The translations under genes and the position numbers were made by a program. This document shows positions 54,230 to 64,000 of a DNA stretch of 64,000 bases, in pieces (positions within the stretch are counted from its first letter, which is position 1; every line of letters begins with the position of its first letter). The notes beneath the pieces were generated by a model, which did no database searches, had not been told where the DNA came from, and worked only from the letters and a program-made list of their open reading frames with translations. Origin of the DNA: Rhynchopus sp. YZ270_cl-10 (taxonomy: Eukaryota > Euglenozoa > Diplonemea > Diplonemida > Diplonemidae); assembly GCA_964035575.1 (NCBI GenBank), contig OZ037889.1:682001-746000 (forward strand), written 5' to 3'.

Positions 54230-56182
54230 TCAATCGAGCTCTATGGCCGTATCGGGGGTGATACCCCCGGTCAAACCTTTGTTTTGTTTGCCTCCATTTT
54301 TCGGTCTTGCCCGATTTTGTGCAAAAAGAGATGTCACCGCACGCTGTTTTGCAGGCCCCCCACCTTCTGTGTTCGTCGCATCTAATACAAGCTTCCTCTT
54401 TCTTCCGATAGGTGCCATCTGATCAGGTTTTGGAGGTGTCTGCGATATGACGACAATGGGAACACCCTCCTCATTTCCCTTCCCTTTTTTCTCTTTCATC
54501 TCTGGGGTAAAACAGACTACGTCGTCATCATCGCTTTCTGCATTGCCTGCATCACGATTGGGCTTTGGAGACTTAAAGAATGTGTCTAATCTCCGCTGTT
54601 TTGTATCCCTCGCTTCTTTGTACGAAACCTGCCCCGAAAACTTCGCCATCCGCACCCCCATCAACCGAAGCGATAACCCACCACTACCCCTCGCAGCTTC
54701 AATTTCCTTCGTCAATATTGGTGACGCTGCTTTAAAAATCGCTTCCGGAGTGTTAATGTACGTTGCCAAAGGGGCTTGCCTTGTGGATACAGAGAAATCC
54801 GACTTTTTAAGCTTGAGGATAACGCTTTTCCCTGAGAGGTTCGCTTCTTGAAGACTTTCGGACGCTTTTTTGGAGACAATTTCAAGCATTTCAAACATTT
54901 TCGCTTCATTGGTTAGATCTGAGAAGGTCCGCTCTGCTCCTACGGTTTGCCTCGCAACCGATCCCTCTGGTCTGTTCGAATAATCCGACAACTCGTCTTT
55001 GCCAATCCCTAACGCTGATCTAAGCAAAAACCCTGCAGACTTCATCCCTTCCAAAGCAAACACAACTGTCCCTGCATTATCCAACACATCCCCTGCAGTG
55101 TGCAAATTCAATGCCTCCTTTAATAGGCGTTCTGTAACCTTCCCAACAAAAGGAATCTTTCGAACCGGAAGAGGTCTCATCCACTCTATAACCCCTTCGC
55201 GTGTTCGTGGTGCCATGAATTGCCCGTTAGGTTTGTTTACATCGGCCCCCATCTTGGCAAGCATAAAATTCGTAGCGATACTCCCGCTTGCAGTGAGTTG
55301 GGTAGCGTCAAACACTGCAGTGCGAACCTCTGTCAAAAGTTTTTCCGCGCATTGGTATTCGAGGGATGCTGCAGAGGGGAGCGGTTCGATGCAGGCAGTT
55401 TCAAGGCGGTGGTGTTCTGCCAACGCTGCCTTCTGCACCGCCTCCGTTAGATCCAACGTTACTTCATCTCCAGATAGCGCTGAGTACGGCCCATACCTCC
55501 CCACAACCTCTTTAAAGCGTTCAGACTCTTCAGCATACCGTTTGTGGCCGGAATGGACAAAGATGAGTTCCACCCCTTGCCTCGCACAAAGCTCCTTCCC
55601 TATAAATCCCGGCATCGCCGCGCGCACACCATACTGCCTTGCAATATAATTTGTGGTAGAAATCATGGACATCCCCCCAACAGCAACGGGCTTGTCGGCA
55701 AGAGAAGGGTTGTCTTTTATTTCGACTGCCGCAAAGAACATATCCATATCGAGCACGCAGCACCATCGAGAATCGCGCCGTTCCTTTTCAAATTGGCGGA
55801 GCAGGTCGGCACCCTTGCGTGCGCTGGTGGTCTGCTGGATGGGGGTCTGCTGGGAAACCACCTTGCGGAGCGCGTCTACTCTGATAGTCAGCTTTTCGTC
55901 CATTCGGCGGGCATGCTGAAAGTGTTTGGATCCACGCGACATATCGTCAATGACCCTTTGTTGTAGAGCTTTGTCGCATCCAACCATCCCAGCTTTCTCA
56001 TTGGTGAATACGTACAAATGCGCGTTGTTGCTTGGTGGTGGGAGTGGTGCTGGCTGTGGTGGTGGTTCGATAGGCTGTGGTGCCTGCTGCTCTTCATTGT
56101 GTTCCGTCCCTTCCTCTGAAGGGAACACATCACTACACCACGAGCTATCGTCGTCAAACCCTTCAAAGCTGGTTTCATCCAT
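54230..56182 (-). CDS. POLK: Y-family translesion DNA polymerase, kappa/DinB type
   Basis: 650 residues; the acceptor TTTCACCTCTTTTGATAG ends 11 bases before the ATG. An acidic, Pro/Gln-rich N-terminus (about 60 residues) precedes the kappa-type N-clasp helix (GCDKALQQRVIDDMSRGSKHFQH). The palm has the metal-binding VLDMDMFFAAVE, with Phe as the steric gate, then YGVRAAMPGFIGKELC. The second acidic motif is SGDEVTLDLT, where the family normally has SLDEAYLD. Helix-hairpin-helix (PVRKIPFVGKVTERLL) and little-finger domains follow. Near residue 528 is QRRLDTFF, a good PCNA-binding PIP box, then an acidic/Lys-rich tail. No C-terminal zinc finger of the animal kappa type is present. It would bypass damaged template bases in the nucleus or, as in kinetoplastids, the mitochondrion; location is not shown. 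Confidence 0.93.
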   Translation of the reverse strand: MDETSFEGFDDDSSWCSDVFPSEEGTEHNEEQQAPQPIEPPPQPAPLPPPSNNAHLYVFTNEKAGMVGCDKALQQRVIDDMSRGSKHFQHARRMDEKLTIRVDALRKVVSQQTPIQQTTSARKGADLLRQFEKERRDSRWCCVLDMDMFFAAVEIKDNPSLADKPVAVGGMSMISTTNYIARQYGVRAAMPGFIGKELCARQGVELIFVHSGHKRYAEESERFKEVVGRYGPYSALSGDEVTLDLTEAVQKAALAEHHRLETACIEPLPSAASLEYQCAEKLLTEVRTAVFDATQLTASGSIATNFMLAKMGADVNKPNGQFMAPRTREGVIEWMRPLPVRKIPFVGKVTERLLKEALNLHTAGDVLDNAGTVVFALEGMKSAGFLLRSALGIGKDELSDYSNRPEGSVARQTVGAERTFSDLTNEAKMFEMLEIVSKKASESLQEANLSGKSVILKLKKSDFSVSTRQAPLATYINTPEAIFKAASPILTKEIEAARGSGGLSLRLMGVRMAKFSGQVSYKEARDTKQRRLDTFFKSPKPNRDAGNAESDDDDVVCFTPEMKEKKGKGNEEGVPIVVISQTPPKPDQMAPIGRKRKLVLDATNTEGGGPAKQRAVTSLFAQNRARPKNGGKQNKGLTGGITPDTAIELD

Positions 56183-56354
56183 ACTTCACTCCTCTATCAA
56201 AAGAGGTGAAAGATTCTGAACTGCCAGCAAATGGGCAACACTCAAGACAACGGCCCCTTTTTTTCGACGAAAATCGCCTTTTTTTAAAAAGGATTGTATG
56301 TCAGGAAAGGAGAAGGGGACCTGTAGAGAGGGTGGTTGGTTGAGTGATTTTTTT

Positions 56355-56405
56355 TTAGGGGAAACGACAATATATGGACTCTAAAAATGTGGATTACGAC
56401 AAAAT
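56355..56405 (-). repeat. Second copy of the 50024-50078 repeat, opposite strand
   Basis: On the minus strand it reads GTCGTAATCCACATTTTTAG, then AGTCCATATATTGTCG and TTTCCCC, matching the copy in the cullin intron with a few changes. Confidence 0.75.
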
Positions 56406-57609
56406 AATCACACATTAGAAATAGATGGAGGGGGGGGATGATATACGTAAAAAAAGGTTTTCCCTCCCACGTTGTTTTGTCGGATGTGTTTTAATCTTCT
56501 GAAATAAACTGTCGCGGAAAAAGAAAAGAAAAAGGGGGGGTTGGCGTGGCGAGAGGAAAAGAGGACAAAGAGAGGAAAAAAAAAGGGGGGCATAGTTATT
56601 GATGCAAACACCTTAACTGACCCACGTACGATGCCAGTCATGGATGAAAGCACAACAAAAAGGGAAAGGGGGTGAGAGAATAACCTAATGTGTTTACCCC
56701 CCCTTCCCCCCACGGGTTTTGGAAGAAAAAAAAATACAAAACAAAACAAAACAACAACAAAAAAATGTCAAACCAAACCCGTGTTTTTCTCCTCCATTTT
56801 TTCCCCACTTTCGTTGCCTTTGTCGTTCATGGTATTTTTCTTGTTTCTTTTTTTTTTTCCAGAATAAAGTGAACGAAGAGGGGGGAGGATATATTAAAAA
56901 AAAATCAATACAACGGGCAATAGGAGACTGACTCTGTGAGACTCTTTTGCTGCCTTTTTTTTTCTTCTCTGCATTTTCTCACTTTGAAAAGAGTACAAAT
57001 CACCCCACCTTTTCTGTGCCACCCCCCCAAATATACCCCCACGGCAGTCTGATTGATCGCTTTTTTTTGAAAATAATTTCTGCCCTTTTTTTGTTCTTTT
57101 TTTTTGTTTTTAGCATCTTTCACAAAGCTCTTCTTTTATTTTTTTTCCGAATTTCTGAGAGAATGAACTCCGTTACTACCTTTTACTTTTTTTTTTCTCC
57201 CCTCTGCACGACGACACTTGTCATGACATGACAAACACATGTTAACAAGCACAAAGCGTTAACGATTACACTTGCCATGACATAACAAGCACACTTGACA
57301 AGCAGTTGCCGTACCCTCGTATCCGCTTCCCTCCCCCCACCCAAGCATTCACTTTCACCGTCATTGAATTTTCTTATTTTTTTTGTTTATATTGGCAAGA
57401 GATGAATGCACTCTGTAGTGACCCCCCCCTTCTCCCCCTCCTAACACACCGCTGCATAAAACCAAACCCCAGAAAAATGTTCCCCAATCGAACCCCCAAA
57501 ATTTCCCCCTTTTCTGCTTTTTATTGAAACCTTTTTGGTTGGGATAGCAGTGAAGACACCCGAGGGTGAGCTCTACTATTTTTGTTTTTTTTTTGTTTTT
57601 GTTGTTTGA

Positions 57610-57655
57610 AGACAAATTTATAAGATGAACCTAAGCCTCTCGCACTTAGTCATCT
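57610..57655 (+). repeat. Dispersed motif A copy
   Basis: ATTTATAAGATGAACCTAAG, then CCTCTCGCACTTAGTCATC. Preceded 60 bases upstream by a GACACCCGAGGGTGAGCTC block. Confidence 0.75.
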
Positions 57656-58558
57656 TGAAAACCTGGTGTTGTTCTCGAGTCATTTTATTTTCTTTTTGAA
57701 TACCAGATCAAAAACTCTTTGTCGCTTTAATGGATAGATTTACAAGCTTTGGAGAAGATCTGAAAATAAAAACACGTCACACGAAAACCACATACAAAAA
57801 AGAGGGGTGGGAAATGCCACGAGGGGTTTAAAAAAAGGGGGGGAATCGGAAGGGATTTTTTTTTTTAGAGAAAAAAAATGAAAAACAAAATGTAAGATTG
57901 AACGCCTCACCATGCGTAGTCATTCTTACAAAAAAAAATGAAATGTGAAGCCGACCTTTTAAAAAAAAAAAAACCGCGGTAAAAAATAATTTATTCCAGG
58001 TTTTTTATCTTTTGGTTTTCTCCGGCCTCCCCTTTATTCCCCCATTTTTTATCTATGATAACGAAAATTGTTAACACAGAAAAAACGGGAGAAAAGACTT
58101 AGGGGAGGCGGCCTAGGTTACCCAAGCCCTCCCTCCGCTCTAGTTGAGAACGGAGGCAGGCTCGGAGCCTCGACATTCACCTCATTATTTTTCTCTTTCT
58201 CACATGGAATATCATCGCCACATTCCAGGATGCCCTTCTTTCCGTTCCTCCTCCTCCTCCTCCTCCTCCTCCCCCGCTCCGTAGGTGTGTCCTTTTGGGC
58301 GGGGGTTTCGCGTATTTCCTCTTTTTGTGGAAAACTTTGTTGTATTAGTGTAGACCCCCGGGGAGGCGCTCCACTGTTCTTTTGTTGTCCTTCCTCTACC
58401 TCTTCTTCGCATACGGTTGCCTGCGTCGTATCTTCTCGTCTAGTCGTTGTTCTGATGTTTTTGCTCTGGTGGGGGGGTAATGTCTTGCATCGGGTAGCTT
58501 TGGGGGTACGATGTGGGGTGTTTACTTGGTTAGGCTTACGCAACGTGGATGGGGCACT

Positions 58559-61104
58559 TCACTTGTCCTCAGCGGGGGGTCCGTCGAGAAGCTTGGTGAC
58601 AATTCCGACAGCAATGGTCTTCCCCTCGTCACGAAGCATGAAACGGCCCATTCTGTCGAACACCTTGTACTCCTCCACGCAGATGGGGTTCGCAACCTCC
58701 ATACGCACCATCACAGTGTCCTTCCCCTTAACGAACTTCGGGTACTTCTCCTTGATCTTGTTCGTCTTCTTGTCGATCGTTGCCAGAAGCTTGTTGAAGG
58801 TCACCTCCTCAGCGAGGGAGTGAATGTGCATGATGGAGCCAGTGTACCCAGAGCTGATGATGGACTTCACGTCGAGAACCATGACCTGTTTGTTTTGAGG
58901 GGGGAAAATTTTTGTATTGTGTAGACAGGATGAGCTCCACCATATTTATTTATTTTGCGTCTGCAATAGTGTTAAATTCAGTGTTTGGAGTGCAAAGATC
59001 TGCGTTCGTTGAAGTCATTTTAGTACAAATAAGAAAAGTTGAATATGGACGAGGCAAAACAAATTATACACCTACAAAGGGCTGGGCCTTTAAAAAAGTA
59101 TAATATTATCAAAATAGGTGGTTGTTGCGGGTCATACCTGTGCGTGGAAGTACTGAACGTTCTTGAGGGGCTCCTGGGGGTCTGTGATGACGAATCCACT
59201 GTGCATGTCGTCCTCGTCCACTCCCTTGAGCTTGAGGATGAGCTGGTCACCTGCGAACCCTGCCTCCTGTGAGGTCTCCTCCAGGATGATGCCTTCGATC
59301 ACGGCAGTCAGCTTTGTGGGCTGGATCAGGACCTGTGTGGGGTTAGGTGTAAGGTGATGGGGTTACAAAGGTATGGTAATATATTCGCGTAGAGGAAAGA
59401 GAACATTTGCTTAGATGTGTGTTGAATAAAATGTGGTAGTGAAGAGCGATTCCCCTGGATTGGGATCGAAACTGTGGGGGAAAGTGTCGAATGTGAAGGG
59501 GGGGATACCTTGTCACCCACGGCGAGCTGTCCAGACTCAAGCTTTCCGTGCACGTGAAGCTTTCCTTCGTCCTTGTACTTTCCGTGGACAGGGAAACGCA
59601 CCGGGTCGTCGACCTTGCGTCCAGGCAGCTCGACCTGGTCCAGCACGTCCTGCAGGCACGGGAACGTTCCCCACGTTATTTTTTCGCTCGAGAACGGCTT
59701 CTTGAGTCCGTCTCCAGTGAGACCCGACACGGGGATGTAGGTAACCTGCTTGGGTGCGAACCCAGTTCCCTTGAGGAAGGGTGCCAGCTTGCCCTTGATT
59801 TCATCGAAACGCTCCTGCGAGTACTCGACAGAGGGGTCGTCCATCTTGTTGATGACAACAACCAGCTGCGCCACACCGCATGTCTTCACAAGCAACGCGT
59901 GCTCGCGGGTCTGTCCACCCTTGTCGAACCCGGTCTCGAACTCTCCCTTACGTGCGGAGATGACAAGCACAGCAACGTCCGCCTGGCAGGCACCACCAAT
60001 CATGCTGGGCACGAAGGCCTTGTGTCCGGGTGCGTCCAGAATGGTGAAACGCTTGTTTTCAGTCTCGATGTACCCGGCACCGGTCTCGTGGGTCTTTCCC
60101 TTTTCTCTCTCCTGCTCGTCAAGGTCCATGATGTACGCCAGATGCCATCCTTCACGGTTCTTCTGTTTCGCTTCACGCTCGTACTTCTCCATGGTACGGT
60201 CGTCAACACACCCACTGAGAACCATCATGTTACCGCTGATGGTGCTCTTCCCTGCGTCAACGTGTCCGCAGAAGACAACGTTCATGTGAGGGCGGGGGTC
60301 TCTCTTGAACTCCTTCCGCACGGCACGCTCCTTCTTCTTGACCTCCTTCTCCTTCTTCTCCTCGGGTGCTGCTGTCTCCTCCTTCTTGACCTCCTCCTTC
60401 TTCTCCTCCTTCACCTCTTCCTTCTCCTTCTTTTCTGCCGGCTTTGCTGTGCTGAGGGACATGACCTTCGGTTTTGCTGCTGCCGGTTTCGCTTCGGTTG
60501 AGGCTGCTGCGGGGGTGGCGGCGGGCATGGGGAGGACAACGTTCTTCTTGTCGAAGGGGTTTTCCACCTTGCGTGGGGCGAGCTTGCCGGGCACGCCGGA
60601 GGTTCCGCCCACCTGTCTGGGCTCCAGCTTGCCGGGGACTCCGCTGCTGCCTCCAACCTGCCTGGGCTGGAGCTTCTGGGGGACACTTGAGCTGCCACCT
60701 CCCACCTGTCTGGGCTCGAGCTTGCCGGGGAGGGCGGTCTTTCCAGTGGGCTTTGCTGCCGGCTTGGTTGCTGCAGGTGCTGCTGCGGGTGCGCGGGCTG
60801 CCTGGTAGGTTTGTGCGCCTCCCTGCGGCTGCTGCTGCTGCTGCGGCTGCTGGTAGCCCTGCTGCTGTCCTCCCCACTGCTGCTGCTGCTGGTACCCCTG
60901 TTGGTACTGTCCCGCCTGCTGCTGTCCCCCCTGCTGGTAGTACCCTTGCTGCGGGTATGCACCGTACATCTGGTTCTGCTGGGGGTAGCCGCCGTAGCCC
61001 TGCTGCTGCTGCCCCTGCTGTCCCTGCCCCTGCTGCTGGTAGCCGCCCTTGCCACCCTTCCCGTAACCATATTGGTCACCACCGCCATAGTATTGATCAC
61101 TCAT
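58559..61104 (-). CDS. ERF3: Translation termination factor eRF3 (Sup35/GSPT), three exons
   Basis: Exons 61104..59509, 59332..59138 and 58885..58559 (all phase 0; introns 176 and 252 bases) give 705 residues. The leader is 17 bases after an acceptor ending GTATCAG. Residues 1-95 are a Gln/Tyr/Gly-rich domain with YPQQGYYQQGGQQQ-type repeats, closely like the yeast Sup35 prion domain. Residues about 120-185 hold four copies of a KLxPRQVGG box. A Lys/Glu-rich M-like domain follows. The GTPase has GHVDAGKST, DAPGHKAFV and NKMD, plus the eRF3-specific ARKGEFETGFDKGGQTREHA. Domains 2 and 3 end with GRFMLRDEGKTIAVG. eRF3 is the GTPase partner of eRF1 in stop-codon recognition and peptide release in the cytosol. 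HBS1 and EF-1 alpha are excluded by these motifs. Aggregation of the N-terminus is inference. Confidence 0.97.
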
Positions 61105-61661
61105 GGTATGACTTTGTGTAGCTGATACACACTGTGTTGTTTTGATTGCAAGAGGGGAAGAAAGGGAGAAGGGCGAGAAGGGAGAGAAGGGAGAGAAGGG
61201 AGGTCAAGAACAGAAGGGGACAGGGATACTAAACTATTTTTTTCTTTTGAAAGGTGCCTTACCGCGTACAGGGTAACAATGGTAACTCCATATTGCTAAT
61301 ACCTGAGGGAAAAAAAATCCAGTAAAGATAGCCCCTTGCGAAGAAGGAAACAAGAGGGTTGGTGGAGGTGAGGGGAGGGGGTAACTATCTAGGCGGCGGA
61401 AATTGTGCTCTAAATGCATAATTGGTATTTGTGCGCGCTTGAGAGAGAGAGAGGATGTGTGTGGGGAGGAAATGACACAGGCCGGTTCTACAGACAGCCT
61501 GTGAGTCTACGGAGTGAAAATAAAAAGGAAACGGATGCTAGAGGTCCCAAACTATAATGATCATCATGCACATCTATATATAAGATCCCAAACTTCTGCT
61601 CAAATCCAGGGCATTAGTTACGGGTTTGAAAATCGAAAAGAAGTGCAAAAAAAAAAAGCTA
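61105..61661. other. Intergenic, no gene seen
   Basis: Contains GGGAGAAGG repeats near 61160-61200, a GA run at 61441 and the eRF3 acceptor at 61123/61122. Confidence 0.6.
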
Positions 61662-64000
61662 CTAACGTTGCAGTCTGGCCAGTTGTCCTTTCAGTGCGAG
61701 GATCTGTTGATGGAGTTAGTGTAAAAGGAGAACAAATTGACAGCCACCGTCCACCCCAAACCTCCCCAAAAAAAGACCGCTCGGTGCGTACCTGGTTGTG
61801 TGAGTTGTCTAGGTCGCGTTGCGATGCGTCGAGCTCTTCGCGCAGAGTGTTGTTGCTGTCACGCAGCTGCCCGTTGTAGCTGCTGAACTCCTCAAACTTA
61901 CTTAACGTCTCGTCAGCCAGTGCGCTGTTTGGGAGGTGATGTGGTAAGAGCAAACGCCAGGTGCAGTGACAAAATTGAAAAGATGAAAGTGCACAATATG
62001 TCTTGCCACCATCGGGTGCGGGGGGGAATATGTTGGTTTTTTTGAAATGTGGCTGTCTCTTCAGGGGGGTTGAAAAAGAGGTTAGAGGTTGGAAGTCCCC
62101 AGGTACGAAGCGCAGAGCTCTTCTGTCCTGAAAGACTGGGCTTCATGCGCTCAAAGAGCGTCACCCTTTAAAGATATGGCTTGACACATACCACTTCTGT
62201 GTGAGTGCGTGTATCGTCTTTTTGTACGTGCGCTCCTTCTCCTGCTCCGCAGCGACACGTTCGTTCAGCTCGTTCCTCAACGAAGAAGTCGACTCCTGCA
62301 GTGCCTCACTGTGGGGAAAAGGGAAGTAGATGTGCAAAGGTTGTGTCTTTACTTGGTCGACAATGACCTCCCCGAGGCAGGGTATGTACACATAGTCGCC
62401 CCAAAGGCTATTTGTCCTGACATGATAAAACACAACTCGTCTTCTATTTTTTTTCTCTTTTTCAAAAATTATTGGAACAGTATAGTAACCACCTGTACAA
62501 GCGCCACTGTTTTTTAATGCTCTCTGTATTGACGCCCACAACCCATGACCCTCTACATACCGCTCTGCCATGGTGGACGAGAGACGTGTGTGCATTGTGT
62601 TGTCTGCGGACTGTGCACGGCGCTGCAGGTCTTGGTTTTCGCCTTCAAGGAGGGAGACCGTGTGGGAGAGGCTGGAGACCTCGTGTTCGAGGGATTTGGT
62701 GTTTGCGGCCTCTGTGGTGAGGCGTGTCTGGAGGGCGGTGTTCTTCTTGGTGAGGAGCGAGATGGAGCCCTCCTTGGCGGCGATGGTGGCGCCCATCTCC
62801 TCGCGCACGCCGGACACTGCCTGCGAGGTGCGGCTGCTCTCTGTGAGGCGCAGCTCAAGGTCGTTGATCGAGCGCTGCAGCTGCAGGTTGTGGTCCTGCA
62901 GCTCGCGGATGCGCTGCTCTGTGTTAGTGTTGTCCTCCCTCTCACGGCGCAGCTGTTCGGTCTTCTCGTTGAGCCGCTTCTCCCTCTCCTCAACCTCCCG
63001 CTGCAGCTCTCTGTTCGTCGTCTCATAGGTGCGTGTCTGCTGCTCGCTCAGACGCAGATCTGTTGTCAGCTTGTTTTCCTTGGTCACTGCGGTTGTGCGG
63101 AAGCTCTTCACCTCCTTCTCCGATGCGAGGAGGCGTGTCTGCAGCTCCACCATCTGCTGGTTGGAACCCTGCAGATCCGCACGCAAGGAGTCGCCTTGGC
63201 GGGAGAGCTCTGCGTTTTCTATGCTGCGACGTTCCTTCTCTGCCTCCAGCTGTGATACGGCGTCAAGCAGACGTTTGTTCTCAGAGGACAGCTTCGACAC
63301 TTGGTCAACAACACGCCTGCTCGCGCCTGTGTCGGACTGAATAGAGGTTTCGAGGGTGCGGTTCTCAACACTCAGACGCTTGACAACAGCCTTGAGGTCG
63401 TTCACCTCCGCAACACTGTGCTGCAGCATGCCCTCCGCCTCTTGCTCCACGTCCTTGAGACGCAGCTCCAGTGCACAGCGTGCCTGTACCTCTGACGCCA
63501 GGTCTGCTTCGAGTGTGCGTGTCTTTGTCGCGGTGGCCTCGAGGTCAGCATTCAGGTCGTTCTCAGCACTGCGCCTGCGTAGGTCCTGCGACTCTAGTCG
63601 GTCGATGATCTCCTCCTTCGTCTTGAGTGTATGCGATAGAACCTCGATGCGTGCCTCCAACGCACCGTTCTGGTCGGATGCGGCTTCAACAGAGCGGAGA
63701 CGTTGCTGCAGGTGTTTGGCTTGTCCGTTGGATCGTTCGAGGTCTTCTTCACGGTCGCGGAGGACAGCCTCCAGGCCGTTGACACGGCCTTCCAGCTGCC
63801 CGCGTTGGGCATGCGCATCCTTCAGGTGTGCTGCGCTCTCCGTCAGCTCTTTGTTGGCAGCGACCAGCTCTTCAAGACGGCCACGCAGCTCGCTGTTGGC
63901 GGATTGGAGCGCATTGGCCTCACGCATTGTGTCCTTGAGGAGCGTGTTGCGCTCACGCACCGTCTCCTCAAGGTGCTCAATGGTGGTGACCTGCGTTGCC
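61662..64000 (-). CDS. Long coiled-coil protein, N-terminus off the right edge
   Basis: Exons >64000..62561, 62308..62192, 61924..61792 and 61703..61662 join in phases 2, 2 and 0 to give 577 visible residues. Almost the whole sequence is heptad-patterned coiled coil rich in Glu, Arg, Leu and Ser (for example ELQREVEEREKRLNEKTEQL and NHQLQRS-type blocks), without globular domains or transmembrane segments. The final exon is only 14 codons (ILALKGQLARLQR, stop TAG) after the acceptor CACTAACTCCATCAACAG. The first intron contains a motif D copy. Such proteins are typically cytoskeletal, centrosomal, flagellar or Golgi tethers; nothing here tells which. SMC and myosin tails are possible look-alikes, but no head domain lies in the window. 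Confidence 0.85.
62355..62411 (+). repeat. Dispersed motif D copy in a coiled-coil gene intron
   Basis: GGTCGACAATGACC, then CCCGAGGCAGGGTATGTACA and GTCGCCCCAAAGGCTATTTG. It lies within the intron 62309-62560. Confidence 0.7.

Larger units (their letters stand above)
56183..58558. other. Repeat-containing intergenic region, 2.4 kb
   Basis: No gene seen. Holds the polymerase acceptor (56195/56194), the 56355-56405 repeat, motif A copies (57610-57655, 57890-57930), GACACCCGAGGGTGAGCTC blocks (57551, and a variant at 58352), a CATGACA-rich stretch (57215-57300), a short TCC repeat (58248-58270) and many homopolymers. Confidence 0.65.

Noticed and set aside
58068-58823. 251-codon open frame on the plus strand
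   Set aside because: Its second half is antisense to the eRF3 C-terminal exon and the first half is TCC-repeat and homopolymer sequence.

Overview
The window reads as a 64-kb piece of nuclear DNA from a single-celled eukaryote, most likely a euglenozoan and perhaps a diplonemid. All fourteen protein-coding genes I can support lie on the minus strand. Most start codons sit 2 to 32 bases downstream of a pyrimidine-rich tract ending in AG, as expected where a spliced leader is added in trans. Several genes also carry ordinary GT-AG introns of 54 to 1131 bases. One-way gene clusters, trans-splice acceptors and conventional cis introns together are known from Euglenozoa. The assignment is inference; no rRNA, tRNA or spliced-leader gene was seen.

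In transcription order (right to left) the genes are: a coiled-coil protein running off the right edge; translation release factor eRF3 with a Sup35-like Q/Y/G-rich N-terminus; a DNA polymerase kappa-like Y-family polymerase; two cullins with an intron at the same codon position; a tandem pair of Cys-rich proteins with a ubiquitin-like start; a triose-phosphate/nucleotide-sugar type transporter; a large RanBP2-finger/RRM protein; an unidentified helical protein; a six-exon TOR kinase; three-exon nicastrin (gamma-secretase); topoisomerase III beta; a two-exon RasGEF; and a crotonase-family enzyme running off the left edge. They are mostly housekeeping genes and do not form a pathway; their common feature is co-orientation.

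The intergenic DNA is rich in A, T, G and C homopolymers and in repeats: a 630-bp octanucleotide array (8641-9270), a 450-bp element with GC-rich inverted ends (9722-10170), a 2-kb near-perfect palindrome with 11-bp flanking direct repeats (24884-26915), a second foldback element inside a cullin intron (50126-50862), small hairpin elements, and at least three families of short dispersed motifs.

The most notable observations are: (1) a TOR kinase with a B-box-type zinc finger and an IQ motif between the kinase domain and FATC; (2) the tandem UBL gene pair, almost identical except for a few short patches where most codons have been replaced; (3) foldback elements with 10-11 bp target duplications; (4) unexplained short motifs repeated across introns and intergenic DNA.
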